A DNA stretch of 64,000 nucleotides from Rhipicephalus microplus. Taxonomy: Eukaryota > Arthropoda > Arachnida > Ixodida > Ixodidae. Location of the stretch: the NCBI RefSeq assembly GCF_043290135.1, contig NC_134702.1:81393317-81457316 (forward strand), read 5' to 3'. Position 1 is the stretch's first letter, and each line of letters starts with the position of its first letter. Of the stretch, positions 10,989 to 21,706 are shown in pieces. The notes beneath the pieces are model-generated. The model did not search any database, was not told the origin of the DNA, and saw nothing but the letters and a program-made list of their open reading frames with translations. A program made the position numbers and the translations under genes.

Positions 10989-11368
10989 TTAAGGCGCCAG
11001 TACATTTCGACGTGACAGGGTGCGCATGCTCGCCGGTGTTCATTTCCTCGCGTCACGCCGATCTTGCCACGCCAGGCGCCGGTCCTGCCATATGTTCGCA
11101 AGCAAGCGCCGCGCTGCGTTGCTTTGACACATGCACGTTTCAGAGCGTCCGGCGTTCCTCCGTCTCGAAAAGAGGGAGACACAGTGTTGTCTGGGAAACG
11201 CATCGGCGCGAAATGCAGCATTTCGCGCCGGTTGTCATTTGGCCGCGCCGACGGACGCTGGTCGTGCCTGGCGTCAGATTATATAGTGCTCGCGTTTCGC
11301 TAACGTAGCATTGCTGAGCCCAGATTGCGCGCGCGTCAACGCTACTTTGGAGTATATTGGACCCTTAA
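10989..11368. mobile_element. TTAA-flanked MITE inserted in the satellite
   Basis: TTAA lies at both ends (10989-10992 and 11365-11368). Inside them, the left end reads GGCGCCAGTACATTTCGACG and the reverse complement of the right end reads GGGTCCAATATACTCCAAAG, with GACGTGAC / GTTGACGC and GCGC runs in register further in. Further internal inverted pairs (AGCGTCCG with CGGACGCT) make it a fold-back. A TTAA duplication is characteristic of piggyBac-type insertion; the family assignment is inference. Deleting the element with one TTAA leaves a 142-bp monomer, matching the satellite. GC content is higher than the surrounding array. There is no transposase. Confidence 0.75.
11204..11230. repeat. 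27-bp perfect palindrome inside the MITE
   Basis: The 13-base arm CGGCGCGAAATGC and its exact reverse complement flank a single A. It marks the centre of the fold-back structure of the enclosing element. Confidence 0.9.
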
Positions 11369-11640
11369 TGATGCGCCACGGCCGTTTTGCTAGCACCACA
11401 TATACCAAATTTGGTGTTATGTAACATCAATGGATGACAAAATATGTGACTGGTGCAAGCATGATAGTCCTGACACGCGTGTCAGGAAAGAACATGACAA
11501 CATACCATGCTCATAGCGTGCTCGTGGGCGTTTCGCTATCTCCAATTATACTAAATTTGGTATCATGGGACGTGAATAGATGAGAACGGTAAACGGCACA
11601 TCCAAACATGATAATCATGACACGAAGTCTTATACGGCCT

Positions 11641-12600
11641 CATTTACCTACACTTCACAACGTTGTGCTGAATTTAAAGTGACATATCAACATTTCTCAT
11701 TCGTGCTTCGCATATCATTGATTCCAACTGTACGTGGGATATGCCATTTTTTTATTTTTTGCATGTTCATATATATAGGTACGTATACATATACGGTGAG
11801 TGACGGCGACGCCAACGTCAACGCCGATGCCCATGCCGAAATACAGCCGAGAGTGTCCATATATCGCAAGAAAAAAAAGGAGGATTGGTACGCAAGCATT
11901 TTTTCGTGTGTATGTTTTATGTGATCTAATTTTCCTTTCCCTAAAAGAAACCAGAACAAATATCTACGTCGCAGCGCAAAACTGCATTTCGAGATCACAT
12001 TTAGTAAAGAAACGATATTCTACGATACAAAGTAAAAACGAGCGGTCGCATTCATCGTATACAAATGAGTAACTATATCTCCAAATTGCGTTCAGAGTGC
12101 GATCGACCTTCGACGTTAATATATGCACGAAAAGGCGACCGCATAGAACTTCAAAAAAATGCCGGATATGTTAGCGTGGACGCGATGCAAATACTGATGT
12201 ATCTATTTTCGTGCCAAGATGTTTATATGAACACGTTTCTGTCTATATTTACGTTGTGTTGAGCCCTCTTGAGCGAACTCGCCGTGTAGATATGTCTACG
12301 CATCAGGTGCGGAAAGACCCGTGCAGTCTCGCTGTGTCACGCTTACCATGCGTGCACGTATGTAAGTGCACATGCGCCAGTATGAATAATATTTAGAAAC
12401 ACTGACCAGTATCTGCATGTTACACTGCAAATACCGTCGAAAAACGATAGTCTTGCATCTGGAGTCAGTGAACAAAACGGTTATTTGATGTTCTGCGCAA
12501 GAACATCGGAGAATGTTATTCTGCAGACGCTGCGTTAGAGTGCTCGAGCATGCAGCGGAGGCGAACGAGCACATCAAGGCACGTCACACGTGAGACATAA
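11641..12600. other. No recognisable gene
   Basis: AT-rich sequence with short overlapping frames on both strands. No family motif, no SINE head and no array. Confidence 0.35.
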
Positions 12601-12603
12601 GCG

Positions 12604-12690
12604 CTATCTAGCAGTTATCCTGAGGTGATAGCTGCTAGATAGGTGATAACATGAGGTGATAACATGAGGTCTCTGAGGTGATAACATGTC
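12604..12690. repeat. Inverted repeat and GAGGTGATAACATG direct repeats
   Basis: CTATCTAGCAG (12604-12614) and its reverse complement CTGCTAGATAG form a short hairpin whose inner bases also pair (TTATC/GATA). The loop sequence GAGGTGATA is then repeated as GAGGTGATAACATG units to about 12690. It is a compact mixed inverted and direct repeat of unknown origin. Confidence 0.7.
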
Positions 12691-13040
12691 TAACGCAAGG
12701 CGACGGGTAGGTGCCCCCACATTGTCGTCTTAGCAAAGCGTTGGAAACGCTGATCTTTTCATACAAGCGTTGCATGATCAGCACAGCGTGATAAACGCTA
12801 TGGTCCTCATAATTACTTATGTATGCCTTTTCTAGTAAGCATACACATACAATTTATTGCCGTGTTGTTATGGTGCCTCAGATATACGCAATATCTTATT
12901 TATATTGACAATCGCGCAAGTATGAACGCTGAACCTTGAGCATTATTGGTGGGTGCTGCGGACGGGGTCAGCCCAATGAAGTATCGTTTGGTCACTTTGG
13001 TGCCGTTTAGGGTACCGTTAGGAGGGTGGGCGGCAGACAA

Positions 13041-13055
13041 ATGTACAGACAGACC

Positions 13056-13130
<75 letters not shown>

Positions 13131-13131
13131 C
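13041..13131. repeat. (GACA)n microsatellite
   Basis: About 22 GACA units, nearly perfect after a slightly impure start (AGACAGACCGACAGAC). Overlapping open frames on both strands are repeat artefacts. Confidence 0.97.
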
Positions 13132-13794
13132 AAAATTTATGCGTCGAAGGTCCCCAAGAAAGACTCGTCTTTAATACGAGACCTTTCGCATGGTCTATGA
13201 AGTAAGGTACTTCATACTGTAATCCCATCTGGAGGTTTGAAGAATATCTTTTCAAACGCGAAAAGAAACATTGGCATCCTATTTAGGAAGTTCACTGTGC
13301 TTGCAGGGCTAAAAACTATGAACTTCAATTGATCGCAAGCTGTCGTGGAGCGACAGACAACGGATATACTGATTTCATCTGAGCTGCAGCGTCCTTGCGT
13401 GTTAGGCAACACCTGTTCTACGTTAGCGCTTTTTGAGCAGTGCTCCGAATTGTCATGAAGTAGAAACGCCTTATTCAAATTCATAGGCTCAGGAGTGAGG
13501 CAACCTATTTTATTGTAGCTTGCGAAGAATGTCTCGCCATTGATTTCTGCTCCTCACGGGACGGGTTTACGCTCTCCCATAGTAGAGTACCTAGTACTCT
13601 AAATCGTTAACCACTTTTTCTAAACACACATTTTATTGTGAACGCAGCCTCATTGTGTGCGGCCCACGGGATGTATTTATGTTCTTCGATATACGAGTAC
13701 TACACACTCAAAATCGTCAACAACTTTTTCTAAACCACTCCTCATCAAACGGCAAATTGGATCGTCGGCTTCCCGCGGGATCGGAGACAAGCGA

Positions 13795-13930
13795 TTGCAT
13801 GAAATTGTCACCTCGTTATGTCACCATATGACGCCATCATAATGCCAAATATTGCCAAAACTTGTGGCGTCGTTAGGACATCGTCAGGCGTCACTGACGA
13901 AACGTCACATGCCGACGTCATCACGTGACA
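13795..13930. repeat. TGACGTCA-rich dispersed repeat, copy B
   Basis: Contains GTCACC, ATGACGCCATCA, GGCGTCACTGACGAAACGTCAC and GACGTCATCACGTGAC within about 130 bp, the same motif vocabulary as copies at 3985, 14945 and 37855. Confidence 0.45.
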
Positions 13931-14142
13931 TTGCAAATAGGTGAAGGGAGAGACAGGTTCATTTACAGAAGAACAGAGCGGTTGTCCTGGGTGATAGGAT
14001 GCTTTAGCCTGCTAGTCTACATTGCTGGGAGGAAAGAGGGGAAGAAAAGAATAATGGTAAAGCTTGGTGCGATGACGAATGCAATGCATAACAAAGCGAG
14101 GTGCCTCTGATCTTAGCATCAGCGCAAAACTACGTAGGACAC

Positions 14143-14369
14143 AGCCCCGCCGCAGTGGTTCAGTGGCTAACGCACTTGGCTGCTCACCCGTAGGTCGTGA
14201 GATAGAATCCCTGCTACGGTGGCGGCATTTTCCAACAAACCGAAAATGCTGTAGGCCCGTCTGCTCAGATTTGAGTGCACGTTAAAGAACTCAAGGTGGT
14301 CAAAATTTCCGGAGCCCTCAACTTCTGCATCTCTCATAATAATATGGTAGTTTTGGGACGTTAAACTCA
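14143..14369 (+). repeat. Ruka-like SINE, near full length
   Basis: Forward orientation. The head CCCCGCCGCAGTGGTTCAGTGGC supplies a box A-like region. A box B-like segment (AGGTCGTGAGATAGAATCC) is altered from the consensus. The body follows (AAAATGCTGTAGGCCCG, AATTTCCGGAGCCC, CTCTCATAAT, TTTTGGGACGTTAAAC) and ends without a clear ATCA tail. ACGTAG occurs near both ends but is too short to call a target-site duplication. Confidence 0.85.
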
Positions 14370-14944
14370 ACGTAGCAGTGTACGTAAGGCGCTGAAAGCT
14401 TTCGAAGGGTGGCGGAACAGCCTTCATATATCGACTGATGATACAAAGATGGCGTTTGCCTTCAAGCCGTCTTCACAATAAGTGTGTCCACAAGTCACAA
14501 GTGCGTTCGAGGCCCGCAAATGCGAAGACTAGGCAAATCCGTGTACTGCCCACAATTCTCATGGTCATGAGCTTTTGCAGCGTCAGAGTTTCTGTAGTTA
14601 GGTTTAGGAAACTCGATGATCTTATGTAAATTCATGACGGAAATTAAGATTTTTTCTCAGGTGATGCGAGCCTGAGCACGTTCTTCATGTTAGCCACCGG
14701 TTCGTCCGTTGAAACCCTCTATTCTAAATCGTCGAACATCTTTTCTAAGCAAACGTATTTGGATACCTCACCTAACGCGAATATATAACGTATGATTCGT
14801 ACTCTTCATTATGTGGCGAGACCCGATTATACATCCCGACATCGGCGTCGCCGTCAACACGAACGACGCAGAAAAAAACTAAGCATAAAAATGTGCTAAA
14901 ATTCATGTGGTATTCAGGCGCATGCGCGTGTCGGTGGATCAAAA

Positions 14945-15085
14945 ATTACGTGACCTCGATGTAATATGACGTCATGGATGGCATCATGATGGGACGTCGT
15001 CATGACATGACGTATTCCTAAAATTTGGGACATCATAGTAACGTGACGATGACACCGTGACGCCACATGATGCCGTGATCACAAG
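14945..15085. repeat. TGACGTCA-rich dispersed repeat, copy C
   Basis: Dense TGACGTCATGG, GGGACGTCGTCATGACATG and GTGACGCCACATGATG motifs. The motif style matches copies A, B and D, but unit boundaries are unclear. Confidence 0.45.
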
Positions 15086-15110
15086 ACATCATGGCGTGGT
15101 TAAACGAGAA

Positions 15111-16282
15111 CCGGTCAAGGAGGCTGAGCAAAACTCTCTGAGGTGCAGGGAGCTTCAAATGCTTCCGATTTTTGAGGCAATGCTACGTTAGGACAAAGAG
15201 CAGCACTAGGAGAAGGACTCTCTCAATTACTCAGAAGTGTCATTTCAAAACGATCATTCAATAACATGTTGCGGATGTCAGTGGTGTTACGCAGGCTCAT
15301 TAGCATTGAAACATGAACACGGTGACATTTAAAAATACTATTTGCGTACCTAATTTCCCGTGCCGCAGTTACTGGGCACGATTTCCCCGTTCTGCTCAGT
15401 TGCCATGACTTACGGTTCAACAAACCTCAGTTTTGCATCGCCACTCAAGTCTCGAGCTATAGGAACTTCCACGCGGTATTTGTAAGGACGAGCCCCGTAC
15501 GGACTGGTTCCAGCGCACTTCGTGTCCCTATTAAAGCCTCATAAATGTTTCCATTATGCAACCAGCGTTCCCACCAACACCACCCCTAACCTGCTTTTCC
15601 GAATCAGGTAAACTACGCCCGCGAGGCGAACAGTCTCACTTTTTCATTGCGTGCAGACGTCCGTCGGAGTGAGGCAGCGATGAGCAAGAAGACAGTAAAG
15701 TACTTGTTACACGTTGCAATATCTGATCTTTCACTTCGCACTACTTATGTAGTGAGGGTACTGGCGCGTTCTGTTCCTTCTTTCTCTTTCAGTTTTATTG
15801 AACAGGGAGTAATTGCCTCTCGCGACGTTCACAAAAGAAACGCAGACTTCGAGTTTAAGTGTTGCTTTTTTGGTATTTTTCAGCGAAGCGAACTCTTGAG
15901 CGATTGCGTGAACCGAGAATTGCACCAGCATGTACTTTCAAAATGCAGCGCCTCTTATCGTCGCTTGCACAACTTCATCTTATCAGTCACCTAATTAGAA
16001 GGAGTGATAGTGAGTCATTCGTATCACGGATGGTTCGTGGAGCACATGCTATATAGAGGCGTGCGAGACAGTAGCAGGGAGTAAGTTTAGCCTTGTTTGG
16101 AGTACACGTAGGGGTCTGAGGATTGACTAGTGCCTCAAGGTAGATGGCTGCGGAGACGGCGCCTTCTTTCTATTTTTTCGCTTTTATATCGCAACCTCGA
16201 CAACTTTCTCATGAAATAATTCTCTTAGGAGATGACATTGCCGCCTCGTTATACATCGACCATTTGTTGCTCTGCTTATAAT
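15111..16282. other. No recognisable gene
   Basis: Contains an open frame at 15647-15994 (115 codons, plus) without any motif I recognise. Splice-like context (TGCAG just upstream) is not enough to call an exon. Confidence 0.3.
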
Positions 16283-16675
16283 AGCGGTTCATAGGTGACA
16301 CATCTTGGGTTCCGAAGTTTGCGTTCTGTATCCACAAAGTTCAGGTGTGAATTCACATACCAGAAAAGTTTAGCACCCCTAATGCATACGCAAAGGTGAA
16401 TAAAAAAAGACCCGCGACATCGGAATACGTTTTGATGTAATCGCCGTCATAAATGTACTCACCGCGGTTAGCAAATAATACAATAGTGCTAATATACGGG
16501 GTGTTTCAAGCTATGTGTCCAACATTATTAAAAAAAATTTGCACCATCTCTGACTCAATCCATGAGTAAACATACGAAGCAGTGCAAGGTTCGACTTGAA
16601 ATTCGTTCATCACGGGCACTTTGGCCGATGTTAAGGCGTCCGTGCAAGTGGAGCACAGCATGTATTTACTGTAGT
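16283..16675 (-). repeat. Dispersed repeat with a TATACRGGGTGTTTCA terminus, copy 1
   Basis: On the reverse strand this matches 63619-64000 almost base for base over long runs: GTTGGACACATAGCTTGAAA, TATTAGCACTAT, GAGTACATTTA, GCATTAGGGGTG and CACCTATGAACCGCT. The two copies are in opposite orientation about 47 kb apart. The internal GTGTTTCAAGC motif at about 16496 resembles the end of a fold-back element. Where the repeat stops on the left is not visible, because the other copy runs off the window. Confidence 0.8.
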
Positions 16676-16893
16676 TTTTAACGCAACAGCGGTCAAGAGC
16701 TAGTTTTGCAGAAATTACAGCGTTGGCATCGGCGTCGTTGGTTGTGTGCCAAAATCATCTTATGCGTGACCGAAAAGTTGAGAATGATGCAAATAAAATA
16801 AACGATAAAAAACTCCTCAGGCAGAGTGGGCATCGAACGCGGGTTGTTTGCGTGACAAGCGCATGTTGTACCAATTCAACCGGCCGCTTCACA
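16676..16893 (-). repeat. tRNA-Gly-like SINE, copy 1
   Basis: Reading the reverse strand, the head contains GGTACAACATGCGCTTGTCA, CGCAAACAACCCGCGTTCGA and a CCCACTC end. The anticodon-arm and T-arm segments resemble tRNA-Gly(GCC), which carries TGCCACGC and CCCGGGTTCGATTCCC. The body then runs through CGGTCACGCATAAGATGA, ACAACCAACGACGCCGATGC and AATTTCTGCAAAACTAGCTC to GCGTTAAAA. The D-arm is poorly preserved and there is no intact cloverleaf, so it is not a functional tRNA. A (TA)n run abuts its head. Confidence 0.7.
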
Positions 16894-16895
16894 TA

Positions 16896-17871
<976 letters not shown>

Positions 17872-17879
17872 AGGGGCGA

Positions 17880-18030
17880 GAGAGAGAGAGAGAGAGAAAA
17901 TTTAATGCGGAAAGGCAGGGAGGTTAACCAGAAAACATATCCGGTTTGCTACCCTGCACTGGGGAAAGGGTAAGGGGAAAGGGAGGAAGAGAAGCACAAA
18001 CACACATACACACACTCGCACACAGTAGTG
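17880..18030 (-). other. LINE 3' UTR with conserved stem-loop and CT-rich tail
   Basis: In element sense it holds CAGGGTAGCAAACCGGATAT, TTTTCTGGTTAACC, TCCCTGCCTTTC and then the (CT)n tail. AACCGGA can pair with TTCTGGTT across a short loop. The same layout appears at 25095-25200, 30150-30235, 58680-58758 and, degraded, 59018-59070. In LINEs of the stringent type, such 3' structures are recognised by the element's own RT. Confidence 0.75.
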
Positions 18031-21000
18031 TCACAATCGTTCTACGAGGCGGGTCGCTCGCAGAAACTTCATCAGCGCCTTCGTTGCTTTCTGGCGTGAA
18101 GCTCGATCTTTCCGACATTCCAAGATTGACTGCTCAGAAAATGGCTGGTCGTCGAGGCGAGCAAACACTGCTGAGAGGGACTGTCGCTGAGAGCTGTACT
18201 GGGGGCACTGACATAAAATATGTTCAATTGTTTCGTCATTGTCGCAATGGTCGCATGTAGCGCTGTCTCTCATTCCGATGCGGCAGGCAAAAGCGTTCGT
18301 GAAAGACACCCCAAGCCACATACGGCAGAGAAGGGTCGTCTCGGATCGGGGTAGGCCAGATGGAATAGTAAGTCGTAGGCATGGGTCCAGGCGGTGAAGA
18401 CGGGTGTGGAGAAAACCGGGCGTATTCCGCATAGACCTTGCGACATCCTGCGCAAGCGTATTAATCTTTGCTGCTGCGTCGCTTCTTGATAGTGGAATAG
18501 GTTCCATCACTCCATTTTCGTGAGCATTCTTAGCTGCATTGTCGGCATGCTCGTTACCGATGATGCCGCAATGGCCTGGTAACCACTGAAAAGATATGTC
18601 ATGTCCTTCGTCTATTAGGTGATGGTACAGTTGTCGTATTTCGAGCGCCAATTGATCTTGAGGTCCACGACGTAGAGTATTGTGTAGACATTGGAGAGCT
18701 GGTTTCGAATCAGTAAAAATGCTCCATTTTTGTGGTGTCTCTTGGTCAATCCTGCGGAGTGCGCTGCGGAGTGCCGCGAGCTCCACGGCTGTCGATGTCG
18801 TCTTGTGTGACGTTCTGAACTGAATGGTTTCGGCTCTTGCTGGGAAGATCACAGCTCCTGCAGATCCTCCAACAGTTGTCGAGCCATCCGTGTAAAGTTT
18901 GACATGATCTTTGTATTCTTCGTGTAGCATGAGTAGAATCATCTGCTTTAAAGCTGGCGCCGAGAGCTCCGCCTTCTTGCGAATCCCCGGCACTGTCAAG
19001 CGCAGTTTTGGTCGGTCCAAGCACCAAGGAGGTGTTAGTATCCGTTCCGGAGGTGTGTAGACTGTTGGAAGGCACTCACGGAAAGTCAATACTCTCTTAC
19101 AGAAGGAGGCACTCGGTCGATCTTCTGGAAGCGAAGCTAGGTGGTGGGCAGGGGCGCGAGCAAGGTGTCTAATATGAGCTCTAAGCACCTCCAAAGTAAT
19201 GTGCACTGTGGCCGGATGATCTTTGGCGATTGCGATGGTTTCCGCTGTTGATGTACAGCGTGGTAATCCAAGACAAACTCTGAGTGCCTGGCCCTGGGCG
19301 TTTTCTATTGTGCGTATACTGCTTTTGCAAGCGTTCGTCAGAACCGGCAAGCTATACCGCAGGTACCCCAGAAACAGCGTTTTGTACAAATGCAACATCG
19401 CGTGCACTGATGTGCCCCACGTTTTGCCTCCGAGGAACTTGAAAAGTTGTGCGATGGCCGTTAGGCGCTTCTTTAGAGTGGCCACATGGGGACTCCAGCA
19501 GAGATTTCGATCGATCGTGACCCCCAAAAACCTGTGGGTCCTGGCGTAGCAGACACTGTGTCCATTGATGGCGATGGGATATGACGTCATTGCCTTCCGC
19601 GTGAACGCGACCAGCGCCGATTTCTCAGGAGAAATCTCGAGGCCTTGTTCTCTAAGGTACGCCGATATTGAATTCGCTGCTTTCTGGAGTCTCGCACGTA
19701 CCTGAGGACGTGTTACACCTGATGTCCAGGCACAAATATCATCTGCATAGAGAGATATCTGCACGGAATCTGGTATGCGTTCAACGAGACCGATCAGAAC
19801 CAGGTTGAACAGTGTGGGGCTCAATACACCACCTTGAGGAACACCACGGTGTGTATAATGTTCAGAAGTCGGCCCATCATCAGTTTGCATAAACAATGAT
19901 CTCATATGTAGGTAGCATTGGATCCAGCGGTACACTCGCCCACCCAAACCAACTGACTCGAGGGCGTCAAGTATGGCTTCGTGAGAAACATTGTCATATG
20001 CTCCTTTGACATCTAAAAATAGTGCGACAGATAACCGTCTGCTCATTTTCTGGTGTTGTACGTAGGTCACCAGGTCAATGACATTGTCAATGGAGCTCCG
20101 AAGACGACGAAAACCGGCCATGGCGTCTGGATATATTCTATGGCGTTCTAGGAACCACTCGAGTCTGGCAAGGATCATTCGCTCCATCAGCTTCCCTACG
20201 CAACTAGCCAGCGCTATTGGGCGGTATGATGTCAGCTCTAGAGGCGATTTTCCAGGTTTGAGAAGTGCAACCAACCGGCTTGTTTTCCACTCTCTGGGGA
20301 CCGTTCCATCTCTCCAAGACTCATTGAATACTTCCAGCAAAGCACTTCGTGCTCGATCACCGAGATTGCATAATAGGCGGTATGATATGCCATCCGGCCC
20401 AGGCGATGACAATCGATTGCATGAAGCAAGAGCCACATTCAGTTCTTCCATTGAAAAAGGCAGGTCCAGGTGCGGGTCAAGTGAATGTGGCGTGTAATCA
20501 GCAGTAAGGGCTTCTGTGCAATTTGGTGGGCCCGCAATCTTCCTACAAAAATCTTCCGCTACCTCGATATCCCTTCTATTTTGGAAAAGGGCCAAGGCTT
20601 TAAACGGAAAACGTTGTTGGGGAAATGTGCGTAGGCCTCGCACGGTTCGCCATATTTGAGAAAGCGGTTTGCGAGGGTCTAGACTCGCGCAAAATTTCGC
20701 CCACCGTTGAAACTCCAGTTTGTCTATACGACGCTGGATCTTCTTTTGCATGCGCCTGGCCATCCGTAGATCTTGAATGGATTTTGTGCGTCGATATCTA
20801 CGCTCCGCACGCCGACGAGTCGCACGGAGTCGCTCTAACTCCATGTCCGTTTCTGAGGGCCTTGAAGAATATGCCAGCGTGCGCATCGCACTCTGCGCTG
20901 CTTGTTTGATCGCTTGCTCAATGCCAGAGGTTAAGCCTTTTTCACAAGCGTGTTCAATGTTGGTTGTGAATGCTGAGAGATCGATCTTCCGTACGGTTTT

Positions 21001-21702
21001 CGGCGGGTGGTCGCTAGCAAAGCCTTCGATGGTGAGATAACTGGGGATGTGATCGCTACCATGTGTCTCGATGTCTAAAAACCACTTAACGCTTGTGGCG
21101 AAGCGACGTGACACGAACGTCAAGTCCAAACAGCTGCTGTACGTTGATCCTCGCAGAAATGTAGGGCTCCCATCATTCAGTAGAGACAGTTCATGAGTCG
21201 ATACAAATGAAGCCAGCCTCCGGCCCGTGGTATTGACTTTTGAACTTCCCCAGATTGGGTGGTGGGCGTTGAAGTCCCCTATAATTATCCACGGATCCGG
21301 GACGCTCGAAAGAATGTCATCCAGTCTTTGGCAATCAAAACGGGCTGAGGGAGATAAGTAGACACCTATTAATGTGAAGGTGAGGGTTTTCTGCTTCACA
21401 GTCAGGCAAACATATTGGTTCTCATCATGAGGCGACACAGGTTGAATGATGTAGGTAAGCTCCCGACGAATATACACAATGACCTTGCTGCTTTCGTTTC
21501 GGGTTTTGGACGGGATTGATTCGTAGCCAGATAGCCTGATCGGGTTTGATAATTTCGGTTCACATATTACGATGATTGGGAAAAGGTTAGAAAACACGTA
21601 CTGACGAAAATCGGAAATCCGTGATCTAAGTCCTCTTGCGTTCCACTGGATGACTGATGCTTCTCTAACGTCTTTGCGGAACGATTGTTGATCTCCTGCC
21701 AT
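18031..21702 (-). CDS. LINE ORF2 protein: endonuclease, reverse transcriptase and RNase H (1223 aa)
   Basis: This is the enzyme of target-primed reverse transcription. The APE-type endonuclease spans about residues 15-225, with catalytic-type N21 (QWNARG), E48 (CEPKL), D143/N145 (GDFNAHH), D193 (LDLTFV) and S216-D217-H218. The RT spans about 420-740: D564 in FLDVKGAYD (motif A), VPQGGVLSP at 621-629 (motif B), YADD at 652-655 (motif C) and FLGVTID. The RNase H spans about 935-1060 with D939 (YTDGS), E974, D998 (FTDS) and D1054 (GNEHAD), so the catalytic set is complete. A C-terminal CCHC-like motif follows (C1150, C1153, H1161, C1166). A basic segment at 295-330 lies between EN and RT. The ATG follows the ORF1 stop after four bases, which suggests re-initiation or another coupled mechanism. 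There is no frameshift or premature stop, so the protein could be active or only recently inactive. Confidence 0.95.
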   Translation of the reverse strand: MAGDQQSFRKDVREASVIQWNARGLRSRISDFRQYVFSNLFPIIVICEPKLSNPIRLSGYESIPSKTRNESSKVIVYIRRELTYIIQPVSPHDENQYVCLTVKQKTLTFTLIGVYLSPSARFDCQRLDDILSSVPDPWIIIGDFNAHHPIWGSSKVNTTGRRLASFVSTHELSLLNDGSPTFLRGSTYSSCLDLTFVSRRFATSVKWFLDIETHGSDHIPSYLTIEGFASDHPPKTVRKIDLSAFTTNIEHACEKGLTSGIEQAIKQAAQSAMRTLAYSSRPSETDMELERLRATRRRAERRYRRTKSIQDLRMARRMQKKIQRRIDKLEFQRWAKFCASLDPRKPLSQIWRTVRGLRTFPQQRFPFKALALFQNRRDIEVAEDFCRKIAGPPNCTEALTADYTPHSLDPHLDLPFSMEELNVALASCNRLSSPGPDGISYRLLCNLGDRARSALLEVFNESWRDGTVPREWKTSRLVALLKPGKSPLELTSYRPIALASCVGKLMERMILARLEWFLERHRIYPDAMAGFRRLRSSIDNVIDLVTYVQHQKMSRRLSVALFLDVKGAYDNVSHEAILDALESVGLGGRVYRWIQCYLHMRSLFMQTDDGPTSEHYTHRGVPQGGVLSPTLFNLVLIGLVERIPDSVQISLYADDICAWTSGVTRPQVRARLQKAANSISAYLREQGLEISPEKSALVAFTRKAMTSYPIAINGHSVCYARTHRFLGVTIDRNLCWSPHVATLKKRLTAIAQLFKFLGGKTWGTSVHAMLHLYKTLFLGYLRYSLPVLTNACKSSIRTIENAQGQALRVCLGLPRCTSTAETIAIAKDHPATVHITLEVLRAHIRHLARAPAHHLASLPEDRPSASFCKRVLTFRECLPTVYTPPERILTPPWCLDRPKLRLTVPGIRKKAELSAPALKQMILLMLHEEYKDHVKLYTDGSTTVGGSAGAVIFPARAETIQFRTSHKTTSTAVELAALRSALRRIDQETPQKWSIFTDSKPALQCLHNTLRRGPQDQLALEIRQLYHHLIDEGHDISFQWLPGHCGIIGNEHADNAAKNAHENGVMEPIPLSRSDAAAKINTLAQDVARSMRNTPGFLHTRLHRLDPCLRLTIPSGLPRSETTLLCRMWLGVSFTNAFACRIGMRDSATCDHCDNDETIEHILCQCPQYSSQRQSLSAVFARLDDQPFSEQSILECRKDRASRQKATKALMKFLRATRLVERL

Positions 21703-21706
21703 GACT

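Larger units (their letters stand above)
10270..11640 (+). repeat. Tandem satellite, ~146-bp monomers, interrupted
   Basis: The landmark GGCCGTTTCGCTAGC(T/G)TCACAT followed by ACCAAA(C/T)T(C/T)GGTAT recurs at 10276, about 10423, 10570, 10715, 10862, 11380 and 11526, each time followed by ACATGATAATCATGAC and ACATGACTACATGCCAC(G). Successive spacings are close to 145-147 bp except the 518-bp gap between 10862 and 11380, which contains the element at 10989-11368. The two leftmost units are the most diverged. The monomers carry many stops in all frames, so this is a non-coding satellite. Confidence 0.85.

Noticed and set aside
13935..14060. Possible further LINE 3' end (GCTAGTCTACATTGCTGGG)
   Set aside because: Resembles the 3' UTR only loosely and lacks the paired stem.
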